This document shows positions 22,890 through 34,310 of a stretch of 64,000 bases of DNA, piece after piece. How positions within the stretch are numbered: position 1 is the first letter of the stretch; each line of letters starts with the position of its first letter. A program made the translations under genes and the position numbers. The stretch lies in the NCBI GenBank assembly GCA_011009095.1, contig VTPC01091068.1:267981-331980 (forward strand), written 5' to 3'. The stretch is from Ignelater luminosus. Lineage: Eukaryota > Arthropoda > Insecta > Coleoptera > Elateridae. The notes beneath the pieces are model-generated. The model had not been told where the DNA came from and searched no databases. It saw nothing but the letters and a program-made list of their open reading frames with translations.

Positions 22890-24270
22890 CTATCTACGAA
22901 GGTAGCCTAAGCAAGAAAGAAAAAGATGGTCTTCATATGTGCTCTCCCAGCGGATGCTGTCATTTCTTAAACTCCTGTCTGATGTGCACATGAAAATCCG
23001 CGACGCCTAACGAATTCCTAAACAAGTGTGCTAAAATTAAATCTCGCAGCTTTAAGTAATTAAATCGGTTTTGCTCTATAACACTTTGTAACGTCCTTTG
23101 CGTTACAATTTTTTGATTTTAAGAAACTAGTACCTCTAGTCCTAGGCCAAGCTAGTTCAGTTGGTGGCCTTGGGTGAGGGTACCCTTGATCATACATACA
23201 ATAAAACACATTAATTTTATTCAACCTGTATATTAAAACCTCAAATATTTTTAAACACAGAAATGAATATATATAAAAGTAAGATAATTATCAGGCGCCA
23301 ATGCCTTTTATTTGAAAAGACATATAAAAATCTTTAATAAAAAATTCCAGTAACTATCCAAAATCTATATAATAATTAAACCATTTACGATAAACAAAAT
23401 TAGCTCAGATAAATTGTAAGTTTTTTTAAAAACATGGAAAAATTTTATAGGAAACGTAAAAGCAAAATTATTATCAACAATAGCAGAAAATTTAAAGTAT
23501 AAGTATAAACATTTTTAGATTTATCAATCACCACACTCACTTATCAAAAGAATAAAGTAAAATATGAAATTTTAATAACAGCTAAATATTTGAAATGTAG
23601 CATATAGCTGAATGTGGAAAGCCCTGATATCAAAAAGAACAAAACTTTTTTGATAAAGTACTAATTTTAATTCCTGGAGCAATGAAATAACACATTCAGA
23701 AAGTCTTACCCCCAAAAAAGAGCGTCCAGCGTAGAACAGATCTGTTCTGGTTTCAACTGAACGAAAACTGTAAATGTGTCCTACAATGAGGTTTTTCCTA
23801 GCAATGTTCAAACATTTGATAATAGAGAGCAATATAGTGTATATCTATATATCTATATCTATCTTGCTTTAAAATGCGGCAGAGAGAGATGATGTATTTG
23901 TTAAAACACGTGATACAAATATTGACATTGTTGTTGCAAGAGCAGGACCGATAGGACTAGTAGCACCATCTGGTAACAATTAGAGGCTGTCAACAAACCC
24001 ATTAACTAAAAAAATTACTTCCAGAAACCTTAAGACTCTACTAAAATTTTCTTTACTTTAATATTTCTTTTCCAAAAAAAACAACGATAACCTAAATACG
24101 TGATAAACCATTATAAGAAAGATTAAATTAAAACCAAAAACTTTTATAACCTAAAGTGATTGATAAAGTCCTACTATTGATTAACTGTTAAATTTGATAA
24201 AGAGATTTCTTTTTTTATTGTTTCTTTAAAACAATTTTAGATATCAAAAACTATTTAGGTTTCGTGGTTT
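22890..24270. other. Intergenic, no gene identified
   Basis: AT-rich. A TAT/ATC simple tract lies near 23840-23865. The minus-strand open frame at 23832-23572 has no recognisable similarity and is not treated as coding. Confidence 0.45.
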
Positions 24271-24273
24271 CTG

Positions 24274-24471
24274 ATGTGGAACAACTCTAATCTTCGCAAC
24301 CAGAATGATGAATCCACCCCTCAAGTCCAACAACTTAGGAAGATGAAAGCTTATCAAGATGAAAAATCACACAGTTATCGACCACATATTGTATTGAACT
24401 TTAGAAATAAGAATTTATCGGCAAACATAAATGTTGTAAATCTTACTAAACAGTATTTTCAGAATAACTAA
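24274..24471 (+). CDS. Possible 65-codon exon, candidate first exon of the EF-hand gene
   Basis: MWNNSNLRNQNDESTPQ followed by KAYQDEKSHSYRPHIVLNF. Coding-like composition, no recognised domain. A GTAAAT donor at about 24435 would end the exon in phase 0 after codon 54, and the first confirmed EF-hand exon (26153) begins in phase 0, so they could be joined over a 1.7-kb intron. This is inference only; the open frame could also be unrelated. Confidence 0.3.
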   Translation: MWNNSNLRNQNDESTPQVQQLRKMKAYQDEKSHSYRPHIVLNFRNKNLSANINVVNLTKQYFQNN

Positions 24472-24802
24472 TCAAGACTGATTAATCTAGTATTACTTAA
24501 AATATTGAATAACCTATGCAGGGTGTTCGACAATTGGTCAAACAGCTTCATGTAAGCCATATTCCCCATTTAAAACTGAGAAGAAAATGTTTATCGAAGA
24601 AAGTTTCTGGACGCGTAATTGCTTCTCAAAAAAGCAATTTAAGAGTTTTAAATCTGGCAACATAGGGCAAACATACAAACTATAATCCTATAATTATGAA
24701 GATCCAGTAATCAAACAAGCCTCGATTGATTTATTTAAGATTGAAACAAATTGATGAATTTATAAATTACAACGGGCCTCTGTTTTCTGAGCTACGAAAC
24801 TA

Positions 24803-25145
24803 GGCAACGCACATAACACGCTATGGCATCTACGTTTTCAGAAAAAAAAGCAAATTAAGTATTCACTAGCGCCTTTGTTAGGCAACCCGCATTGCGCTTT
24901 ACAGTCTACTACGTATTTGGAAAGAAACAAAACTAAATTCAAGCATTTATGTGAGCATTAATTAGGCAACACACATTGCACGCCTCAGCCGTCTATGCAT
25001 TTGAGAATATGCAAAAAAATCATTTTTATACGTACTGATTAGGCAACCTAAACTATACATCGCAGCCATCTATAAAATTGAAATTCATGTAAGATATTAC
25101 GCTAGCACTGATTAGGCAATACACAATACACGTCGTAGTAGTATG
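24803..25145. repeat. Degenerate minisatellite, five units of 73-84 bp
   Basis: Units start at GGCAAC/GGCAAT at 24803, 24881, 24965, 25042 and 25115 and typically end ACTGATTA. Each contains a variant of CAGCCGTCTATGCATTTG. The array is followed by an (ATA)n tract at about 25160. Confidence 0.75.
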
Positions 25146-25149
25146 TGCA

Positions 25150-26150
25150 AATAGTATAATAATAATAATAACGATGATGATAAAAAAAATTGTGTAGCAC
25201 TGTAGTTGCTTCTCTTCACAAATAAACTGCAATATTTGAAAAAAGGAAAGAAAACATAATAAACCTCATAGTGACAACAATGAAATCACTATACGTTAAG
25301 TATAGAAATAAATAACAAATTGTCTCTAAGTTGAAAATGAAAATGACTTTTTACCAGTTATGAGAGAACATTTGGATTTTACAACCTTAGGTAGCAAAAT
25401 TTACTTATTGTACTTATTGGAAAATGCTAGACTTTTGCTGTCCTTTACACTAGTGGTGCGAGTAGAGAGCTAACGTATTTTTTATCTCTTTTCTTTGACA
25501 TTGGCAAGTGTATCACACTCTACCCATTAGAAAGACGACATAATATCAAAACAATATGAAGGTACTCTACTAAAAACTATGTCCTTGTGCCGAAGCAGCA
25601 GTTCACACGCAAGAAAATATTGGCATACTACCTGTCTACCATCGTATTACATTCTAGAGTAAAAAAGAAGTAGGCGATGCGCAGCAGTGGTACCTACCGT
25701 TGAGTAAATTCGCACCATCGCGCCTAGGTATTCTCAAAGTTTCTGCCTGTCACATCGCTCTTCTAGAAACAAAAATCTTGCTTTGAATATTCTGGAAGAG
25801 ATGCAGGGTTGTTCTAAGAGGATTGAAATAGTTATTGGAAGCTAAAAATAAATAAGAAATAAGTACATAAAAGCAAATGACAAAAACTACCTCAAACAAA
25901 AAACCTACGGGCGTATAAGCAGACAACATTAAAAACCTCAGCCACACAAACATAACAACATTAATAATAATCTAGTAGGAAGAGATCAAATTGAAGTTTC
26001 ACTATGTCACTCCTTTAATGTATGACATGAATTAGTTTTATATAAGAAATTTTTGTAAAACGCGGTAATATCCTCAAAAGTATTAATAATGCATTGCAGG
26101 GTAGGTATCTATTTATAGTCCCTATTAAAATGTACTAAATGCGCTGTCTT
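25150..26150. other. Region just upstream of the first confirmed EF-hand exon
   Basis: Contains the (ATA)n tract and AT-rich DNA. The minus-strand open frame at 25953-25750 is hydrophobic but without a recognisable family or start context. A promoter for the EF-hand gene would lie here or further left; no core element is clear. Confidence 0.4.
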
Positions 26151-26152
26151 AG

Positions 26153-29100
26153 GAAATAAAACTTGGCGATGTTTGGAGAACTTGCAATAAGATTAGGGCT
26201 GCAATTTTTCGCGTTGGATTGAATTTATGGGAATACTATTTACCATTAGATCCTGGAAAGAATTGTTTAATATCAGGTATGAGACTTCGCGACCAAACTG
26301 ACTTATATCACGTAACTTATTTTATTCCATTTTCTATATAACTTTTAATGCTTTTGCGTATGTTATCTTCTAGCACAATAATAGCTTCAGCGTTCTAGCT
26401 TATAAATCTTTTTTTGGACTTTTGAAAAATGTATTCCTAAGAATTGAGAAGATTGTGTGATAAACGTGCACCACTTTAATGAATAGTAGGATTCTAAAAA
26501 TTCATATATGTTTTAAAGCTTCTAGCATTTTGAACAAATCCAAATTAGTAGTCGTTGTCTCCAAAAAGAGAAACTGTTCTAAAAACAACAGTTTTGGTTG
26601 TACCTACCTAAAAACAAACTCTCAGTTAATATATTGAAATTATTGCAACCTATTTCATATAAGTCCTAAGCTCAAGTCTTGAGCTACAATCTTTTAAGTT
26701 TGCCAATAATACAATAACTTTGACTTTTATCATAGACAAGCAAATATTATATTATCTAGATAATTTAGAACCGTCATGTCAGTACTTTCTTCTTTTATTT
26801 AAAGTAGTTACTAACAACCAGGGCCATAGCCAGAAGCAAAAGCTTGGGTAAGTAAATAAGATTTCTGGTAGAACAGAAATCTCCTTCCTATTATTTTATT
26901 ATTAGTTTCCTATTATTCTAGAGCGGGCAAAGTATCCTCTAGAACGGACATTGCCCGCCTGCCAGCCTCTAGCTACTGCCCTGCTAACAACATAAAAACT
27001 ATACTACTTTAGATTTTTTCTAGCAAGCATTTACTTCTTTTTACAGAATCTAAATTTTGTTCTGTACTAAGTGGACCCTTAAAAGGTGTTATTGGACTTT
27101 CTGAACAAGAAATAGCCGAATTAGCTGATTATTTTAGAGTGCAAGATGGCAGAATTTTGTACACACAATTCTGCGAAGTTATACACGACAGCGGTATAAC
27201 ATACAGTTGATACGCATAAAAAAGATTTTTCATTCAACTTCGTTAATTTTTAGTTCCGGATTTTAAGAAAAATGAACCTTTGGTAACAGGATTAGAATGG
27301 GAAGATCCTTTACAAGTCAATCGTTTGGGCATTCATGAAGAGCGACGTTTAAATCTCTTAATTGCAAAAATTGCTGTTAATGTTAATTTACGGAAACTAA
27401 TCTTAAAACCTTATTTCCAAGACTACGAGCTGGTAGGTAATAAAACAACAGTTAGCCATAGAAGACTTGCTGAGAATAAAATCTACTGTAGGTAGCAAAA
27501 AATGTTGGTACCGTTACAATAGCGCATTTTGCGCGTATTCTTGCATATCTTGGAATTATGGTTTCTCCAGATGACTTTAATTTATTAGTAAAGAAGTACA
27601 TCAAAGATAGCTATACTTTAAACTATGTGGCTTTTGTAGCTGCTGTTGATGCTGCTGTACAATACATGGATCAGCATGGAATGTTAGACTTAGGCGGAGT
27701 ACTTATTTATGACATAATCGTCACACATACAAACTTAGATACTGATTGCAGGATCTTCTAAGTCAATTTCCAGGCAAGATAATTGATGCCGAACTTCCAA
27801 AGTTACCTAGACCAGAAATAGGAAAAATCTTAGCTTCTAGTATTTTTGGAAAGCAAACCATTTTCCATCCGGCATTAGAAGCTCCAAGACAAGCTCAAGA
27901 TGTTATGGGTATAGTAAGGAGCATTCAGAAGCACGTATTACAAAATAGACTCCGAGTTAACGAATTCTTCAAGGTAATTAACATATTGGTAATCAGTGTT
28001 GTGTATTAAAATCATAAAAATTATAACTGTTGTAGGATTTTGACCCACTTCATAGTGGAAAAATAACAACGTCGCAATTTCATCGAGGTTTAGACGCACT
28101 AGGAATAAGTGGAATACAAAGGCTGTTCTTGTCTTTACCAGAAATTCAAGTATTAATAATTCAGTATCGTGATCCTTCTGATCCAGATCGAGTTTGTTGG
28201 AAAACTTTCGAAGACGATATTGACCACCTTTTTACAACAAAAGTATAGCTTTTATCGATAACGCTTCAAGATATTTTTATAATCAGTAGTTGATTTGTAA
28301 TTAGGAATTGGAGAAGTCTCCTTGTTTGGAAGTCGATACACCTCCACATGAAGTAACGGAGTTACCCAGAAAAGGAGGGAAAGAATGGCAAAGTATAAAT
28401 TGTGCATCAAGAGATTTATGCGAAGAAGCTGTTATAAAAGTTAAACAAAAAACTATGAAGCGTGGAATATTACTAAAGCCATCATTTCGAGATTATGACA
28501 TGTAAGTAAAGGAGTTACTTTTATGTTGCCGTTTTCTTTTGGGTTAGATAAAAGTCCGGCAACAATCTCTAACAACGCTGAATACTACGTGCAAAATGTT
28601 GTGCTGTGCTGTGTAAATTAAGTGAATAGGTAAATAAGAAAAATAAAAAAGGCCTTAATAAAATTAATACTTAATCTGTAATTCTCAAGCAAATACGAAA
28701 AAGTAAATACAGATGGCCACGGTTTTATGGTTTACCTTTCATACTTATCTTAATTTTAATTCCACTTATGCTATTAACTAATAATGTAATACAGCTTTAA
28801 TTTTGTAGTCACAATAACGGTCATGTTTCCCGATCACAAATGCGTCAATGTCTCTCAGTCAGTGGAATTTTGCTCTCAGATGAAGAACTGTATGCACTTG
28901 AAGAACGTTTTAACGATGATTTAGGATTTAACTATTTTTGGTTTTTGCGTGAAGTAGAGCCCAAACCTGAAGAAAGAGCTTTGGTAATTTTCAACATTTC
29001 ATTGCGTAAATAAATCAGACACGTGTTACAAATATTGCAGTATGTTGGCTTTCTTTCTGATATGAAAAGGATAAATGCTCCCAAGCCACCAAAATCAGCA

Positions 29101-32100
29101 GATAGAAGAGAAAAAGATATTGTTATGGTTTTAGCGAAAATCAAAGGAAAAGTGGTTCGTGAACGTATAAGGGTAATGGAATTTCTGCGAGATTTTGACA
29201 AATGTAACGAAGAAGTTATATCTAGGGAGAATTTTAAAAGAGGTCTTAGTACTTGTGGTTTAGATTTAACGGAAGCGGAAATGGAAACCCTTATGGAAGT
29301 GTAAGTATAAAGTAGTCGTTATTAACAATATCGATATCAAAAGGCGAAATATTTCGAAAGATACGTTATTGTTTACTATCAAATGCCCTATGCCCAGACT
29401 AACTATAAAGTAAAATTAAACAGAGATGTAAATGTTTTAATGTGATGACAAAAATCTCTTTATGATTTGTTAATTTCATCTTTAACTATTATTCATTATT
29501 GTCTTCAGGTTTGCTTCCCCTAAACGTTGTAATTGCATAGATTACAAACGATTTTCTAATGTAGTAGAAGAAGCATTTACTCAAGGCTGTTTAGAAAGAG
29601 CTCCATTGATAATACCAATACAACATGTTCCAACTTCAGACTGTGAAAGAAATTTCCTCAATTTCGAAGAAAGAAAAATGTTAGCTGTGGCTTTAGAAAA
29701 GCTTGCCAAGAAACCGGAATTACAAATGAACATAATGTCAATTTTTCAGGTAATTACATTTTCAACATGATTAGTAATATCTGTTCTGCCTATCTACTTA
29801 CTGCTAAATTCAACTTTGAATTTTCGAGAATAGCGCCGCACCGCTATTTTTATAATGAAATTATTAAGAAGTACAGCTTTTACTTTTACTATAATATCTT
29901 TAATCTAAGAAAAAAAAGATTAAAATGGTAAAAAGTCCTTTAAGCTTAATTACGCAAACAATAAAAGTTCTATCTTTCTGGTGGTTTTTAACTGCTAAAT
30001 TCAACTTTGGCTTTTCGAAAATTAAGCGGCGCCAGCCGCCGCGCCGTGCTGCCGCTGTGGTGTTATCTCATTCAAACTATAAAACAGTAGGGTTGGCCAT
30101 TTTTGTTGAACTGAAAATTTTGTTTTTCTAGGCTGTCGATGCTTCATGTTGTCAGCCTCTCCCTAATTTTAAAATGTAAATCAAACAAATGTAATTTTGC
30201 ATCAATAATGTGGCTACAAAAATACATAATTTCTACTTATTTTCAAATTATTAAAAGCGTACAAAATTATTGAAATTATCCTGCATTATAATTTTAATAG
30301 AGTAATTTCAGTTAATGGCAACGTAGCCAATGAAATATGCTAAAAAAAATATAATCTAAAATTAATTTTTACCTAACTAACCACATCTTTAAGTTGTCGT
30401 AATATACAGGGTGAAATCTGCCAATTTTTTATGGTCTGCACTACTGTTTTATAATTTGAAACAGATAATACCATACGTTGTGTTTCACTTCTCACCATCA
30501 CACCACTGTATCTTTCTTATTTATTCTCCAATCGATTTCAAATTTTGATCAAATATACTATTCTTTAGAACAGGGGTGGCCAAGACCTAGACCGCCTGCG
30601 AACCTGACGTGAACACTGACAAATTAAATTATAGTAATAAATTCAGAGCTGATTTGAAATGAAAGTAGAATAACTATGGAATAGAATAACTAAACGTGTG
30701 CACAAATAATAACCAATTCCATTTCAAATACAGGCATAGTCAAGTAAGATTTATGTGAACAAAAAAAAAACGTAGTCGCCCTCAGGTACACTTTCATCAA
30801 GAAAGTCGTTCCCAACGTCTAAAAGTTTGGCCAATCCTACTTTAGAAGGATCATTTGCACATTATTTTCTGAATATTTTTACTCTAACCACTAGCCTACT
30901 CCGATCAAAAATAAATTCCGAGTTTGGACTTCTCAGCCATTTTCATTCATTATTCTAGTAATTACTTCCAAAAGAATTCTTAATAGTTAAATGTATTGAG
31001 TGTTTGATGATTGTTTTGTTTACAGTCGAATGGTATATAGCCCTTTGTTAAGATTATTTTATTTCTTATACCTACAGTTTAAAACAACATCTAAGAATTC
31101 TTTTTATTTTGAATATTTCTGTCTTTCTGTATTGTTTTAAATTGTTTGTTATCAAATTGCCAAATAGTTGCACATGACACATTGAATTTAAGGTAACGTA
31201 CTTATCAAAGTTCTAGTTCTGCATTATGGCACTTTCTACCACTTCATGTACTCTTGGTTCAGATGAACTTTAAGAGAAATGACTTTTGGGCAAGTCCAAA
31301 CATGGATTTGTATGATCACAATTTATCATTGTTACAGAAATTATTGCAATAAGAATATTGTACGTTGCATGAAAGTTAGCAATTTCACATTTGGGCATTC
31401 GCCTAACTAGATTATAAAGATTTCTTTGTATATCTCGTTTTCATACCATTCTCATAGACTTTGGACAAAATTAAGTTAGTTAACTAATCAACAACAGCAT
31501 AGTTTTTATTTTCAATGATAACTTGACAACACCATCAAAATAATTAGCAGGTAATTAAAGTTTAAAAAAATTCAAGAAACTTTGTGACATATGTCTACTA
31601 TGTGTTATTTTGGGCGTTTTCTGAAAGCTTCAAACTTACCTAAATTATTACAATGCCGTCCAAATCATCGACTCGATTATTAATGTTATTAAGGTTTTTA
31701 TGGTTCCTCTTAATGATGTTGGGTGTAGGTAAATGCCGGAACAGTGATTTCCACGATTTGATTTCACTTTTTCCTTTACTTGGCTATAAAANNNNNNNNN
31801 NNNNNNNNNNNNNNNNNNNNNNNNNNNNNNNNNNNNNNNNNNNNNNNNNNNNNNNNNNNNNNNNNNNNNNNNNNNNNNNNNNNNNNNNNNNNNNNNNNNN
31901 NNNNNNNNNNNNNNNNNNNNNNNNNNNNNNNNNNNNNNNNNNNNNNNNNNNNNNNNNNNNNNNNNNNNNNNNNNNNNNNNNNNNNNNNNNNNNNNNNNNN
32001 NNNNNNNNNNNNNNNNNNNNNNNNNNNNNNNNNNNNNNNNNNNNNNNNNNNNNNNNNNNAACATATGACAAACATACAAATAGCTTAACAGTTAAGGAAT

Positions 32101-32543
32101 GTAAATATGATATAATGAACATTCTTTATTGTAAAATGATATGTCATTTGTAGTTGAGAAGGCCCATTTTGTATACTTAAGGTCTAGAACAAAATTAATT
32201 TCTTACGAAAGACCAAAGAAAACAAAGTAAAGTCTAATAAGCAACCAAAATGTTTACACGTTACAAGTATTAGTTTGCTAGAAAATATTAACAGAGTAAA
32301 AATTAACACGAAAATTTAACTTTTCAGGATTACGATAAGACTCACTGTGGTACAGTTTCTCAAGAACACTTCTTGAAGGCGCTAACTTTAAGAGGAATGC
32401 TCGCATTGATTTCAAGAACAGAGTTTGATGTTATTTGCAAATGCTTCAGTTTCGCCAGAGGTTTGCGAGATGAAGTAGACTACAGAGGTTTTATCAAAGC
32501 TTTAGATATTTTATACGCCACTAATAAATACTTGCCATTTTAA
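26153..32543 (+). CDS. Multi-EF-hand protein, eleven exons (724 codons), 5' end unresolved
   Basis: Exons: 26153-26276, 27047-27193, 27254-27432, 27492-27698, 27752-27973, 28036-28242, 28305-28501, 28809-28983, 29041-29300, 29509-29749, 32328-32543. Every junction is GT-AG and all phases agree to the TAA at 32541. Repeated helix-loop-helix units of about 110 residues carry loop-like cores FDPLHSGKITTSQF, YDIHNNGHVSRSQM, FDKCNEEVISRENF and YDKTHCGTVSQEHF. The acidic residue at loop position 12 is replaced by Q, N or H, so most loops probably do not bind calcium. The pattern resembles multi-EF-hand proteins common in ciliated eukaryotes, which suggests an axonemal or sperm role (inference). The first exon opens in phase 0 without an ATG, so at least one exon is missing upstream. 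Introns are mostly 53-63 bp, except the last (2.6 kb), which holds a hAT MITE and the assembly gap. Confidence 0.85.
30571..30839. mobile_element. 269-bp hAT-like MITE with a perfect 8-bp target duplication
   Basis: Left end CAGGGGTGGCCAAG, complement of right end TAGGATTGGCCAAA. CTTTAGAA flanks both sides exactly (30563-30570 and 30840-30847). It lies in the last intron of the EF-hand gene and encodes nothing. Confidence 0.85.
31653..31791 (+). other. Open frame resembling a signal peptide, cut by the assembly gap
   Basis: MPSKSSTRLLMLLRFLWFLL then MMLGVGKCRNS: a short basic start, a hydrophobic core of about 16 residues and a small-residue cleavage region. The frame is still open at the gap. 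A GTAAAT donor follows codon 25. It could be the first exon of a secreted-peptide gene nested in the EF-hand intron, or chance. Confidence 0.3.
31792..32059. other. Assembly gap (268 N)
   Basis: Unsequenced bases in the last intron of the EF-hand gene. Open frames crossing it have no value. Confidence 1.
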
Positions 32544-32587
32544 TTTTTAGTATAGTACATAAAATGTAAAATTATTATAGAATCTGA

Positions 32588-32593
32588 AATAAA
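32588..32593 (+). promoter_or_regulatory. AATAAA polyadenylation signal of the EF-hand gene
   Basis: AATAAA lies 45 bp after the stop codon, followed by a T/G-rich stretch (TATTTTTGCGTGTAAGG). It is the first such signal after the gene. Confidence 0.7.
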
Positions 32594-32619
32594 AGTATTT
32601 TTGCGTGTAAGGTCTGTAA

Positions 32620-33298
32620 ATTAGTTTAATTCTTATATGTAGCTAAAAGTAGAATTTATAGATTTTTCTTAATACACTTCTTGTGATCCTTTAAGTGTAT
32701 TTATTTTACAGGGTAGACTAGAATAAGTGCCAAAATCCAAAATAACAGCAGATATACCATATTGTCAATGCTTTTAGTGAGAAACCTGCAAACTACAGCA
32801 AAACAATAGATAATATTCATAATATATACGTTTTCAACACTGCAAAGACTTACGTCTTTGTAATCGCTCAGCTTGTATGCTTTATTGCCTTAATTATTAT
32901 TAACAAAATTTAGATGTAATGCCGAAGACAAGAATATAAAAAATAATTTTAATACGGAAACGTTAATTTTTTTCTTTTTTTTTCTCAGAAAATATTAAAA
33001 AGAATTATTGTCCATCTTCTTGTTTTTACCATTAAGCTTCCGCTGCTACTAACTAGGATTTTGGTTATTTTAACAACAAAACAGGTGGCACTAGGAATTA
33101 CTGGAGGAAAACGGACACCTTATCAAATTGTACATCGCTGTATGTGATCAAGTTACAGAAATTAGATAGAAATTAAAACGCTCCCCCCAACATTTAACTT
33201 CGCTCTGCTGATGCAGAATTACTTGCAGGATGTTCAGCTTAAAATCTTGTAGTTTGATTAAAGACTGTGAGTAGATGTATCTGAATATCCATGATGTA
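32620..33298. other. Intergenic, nothing identified
   Basis: AT-rich DNA between the EF-hand gene and the next element. No coding frame or repeat recognised. Confidence 0.5.
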
Positions 33299-33300
33299 TA

Positions 33301-34308
33301 CAGGGTGATTTTGAAATAAAGGGTATCCTTTTAATAGGTGATAAGTGAGGCTAAAAGAAGACAAAAAATAAAAAAACGAAGTGGCTTCGTGAAAGTTGAG
33401 AATTTTGACAATTTTCCTAACTATTAAAAACTGAAGCCGTCTCTGGTTAGAAAAAGAAAAGTGTTTCTGGTATTCTCGCCTTAAAAAGTGAAAGTTAAGG
33501 AGATTTACAGTGTTTTTAAACCCTTGTAGTGCAAGAACAAAAATTTACCAGACATGCCCATTTGCTTGGAACTAATAGTGCAGCTGTAGTAGCACAATGA
33601 ACAATAACTGCCATCATAAGCTACCCCCTGGACATTTTACAACTTTCCCTTTTTAAATCTGAAGTATGTTTAACATGCAGGGTTGTTGAAATTCGTTAAA
33701 ACAGTAAAAAAATAATAACAAAATTTATGTTACGAACAATTAGACTCCAGTCTCACAAGCAACATTTTAATCCCTTATTATTATTTAGTCACATGAATAG
33801 GAAACATTTTAAATGGCAATGGATTACACATACTACTTGAATGAAACATGCGTATGGAAGGTACTACTAACTATCACCTCTGTATTTAATTCAATTTAAT
33901 AAATTCAACCAATTCTTATTTATGTAGCATAATGCTTACTAAAGTTTTTGGTTCTTCGGAAGTTTACAAAAAAAAATCACTAACAGTAAAATTTTAATAT
34001 TTTTCCGTTTGCAAATTAAAAAGTAAAAGTTCCTACTGGTTATTTATGGCATTGTAGATAAACTATTATACCCCTCACATAAATAGCAAGAACTACCTGC
34101 CAATGACAAGGACAGTCAGTCAACCCCTATCGAGTTTTGCTTAAGTAAAAGTATGAGAGCAGGACCGGCTTGGCTTAGCGATTAAATTTCAATCGCATTT
34201 TTCTCGGAAACTATGCAATTTTTACCTACCGTTTTTTATCGCAAATGTATGTACAATCACACTGCTATCCACCTTTAAGAGGATACCCTTTATTTCGGAA
34301 TCACCCTG
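33301..34308. mobile_element. 1.0-kb MITE with CAGGGTGATT ends and TA duplication
   Basis: Left CAGGGTGATTTTGAAATAAA; the complement of the right end is CAGGGTGATTCCGAAATAAA; both continue GGGTATCCT. TA lies at 33299-33300 and 34309-34310. The inverted match is only about 30 bp and the interior is non-coding. Confidence 0.85.
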
Positions 34309-34310
34309 TA

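Noticed and set aside
23148-23190. tRNA-like A box (TAGTTCAGTTGGT)
   Set aside because: No B box, anticodon arm or acceptor stem pairing can be drawn; probably chance or a SINE scrap.
24803-25145. CRISPR-like array
   Set aside because: Repeats are diverged over their whole length with no distinct identical repeats and unique spacers, and the DNA is eukaryotic.
31648-32153. Long open frames across the N gap, both strands
   Set aside because: Their length comes from unknown bases.
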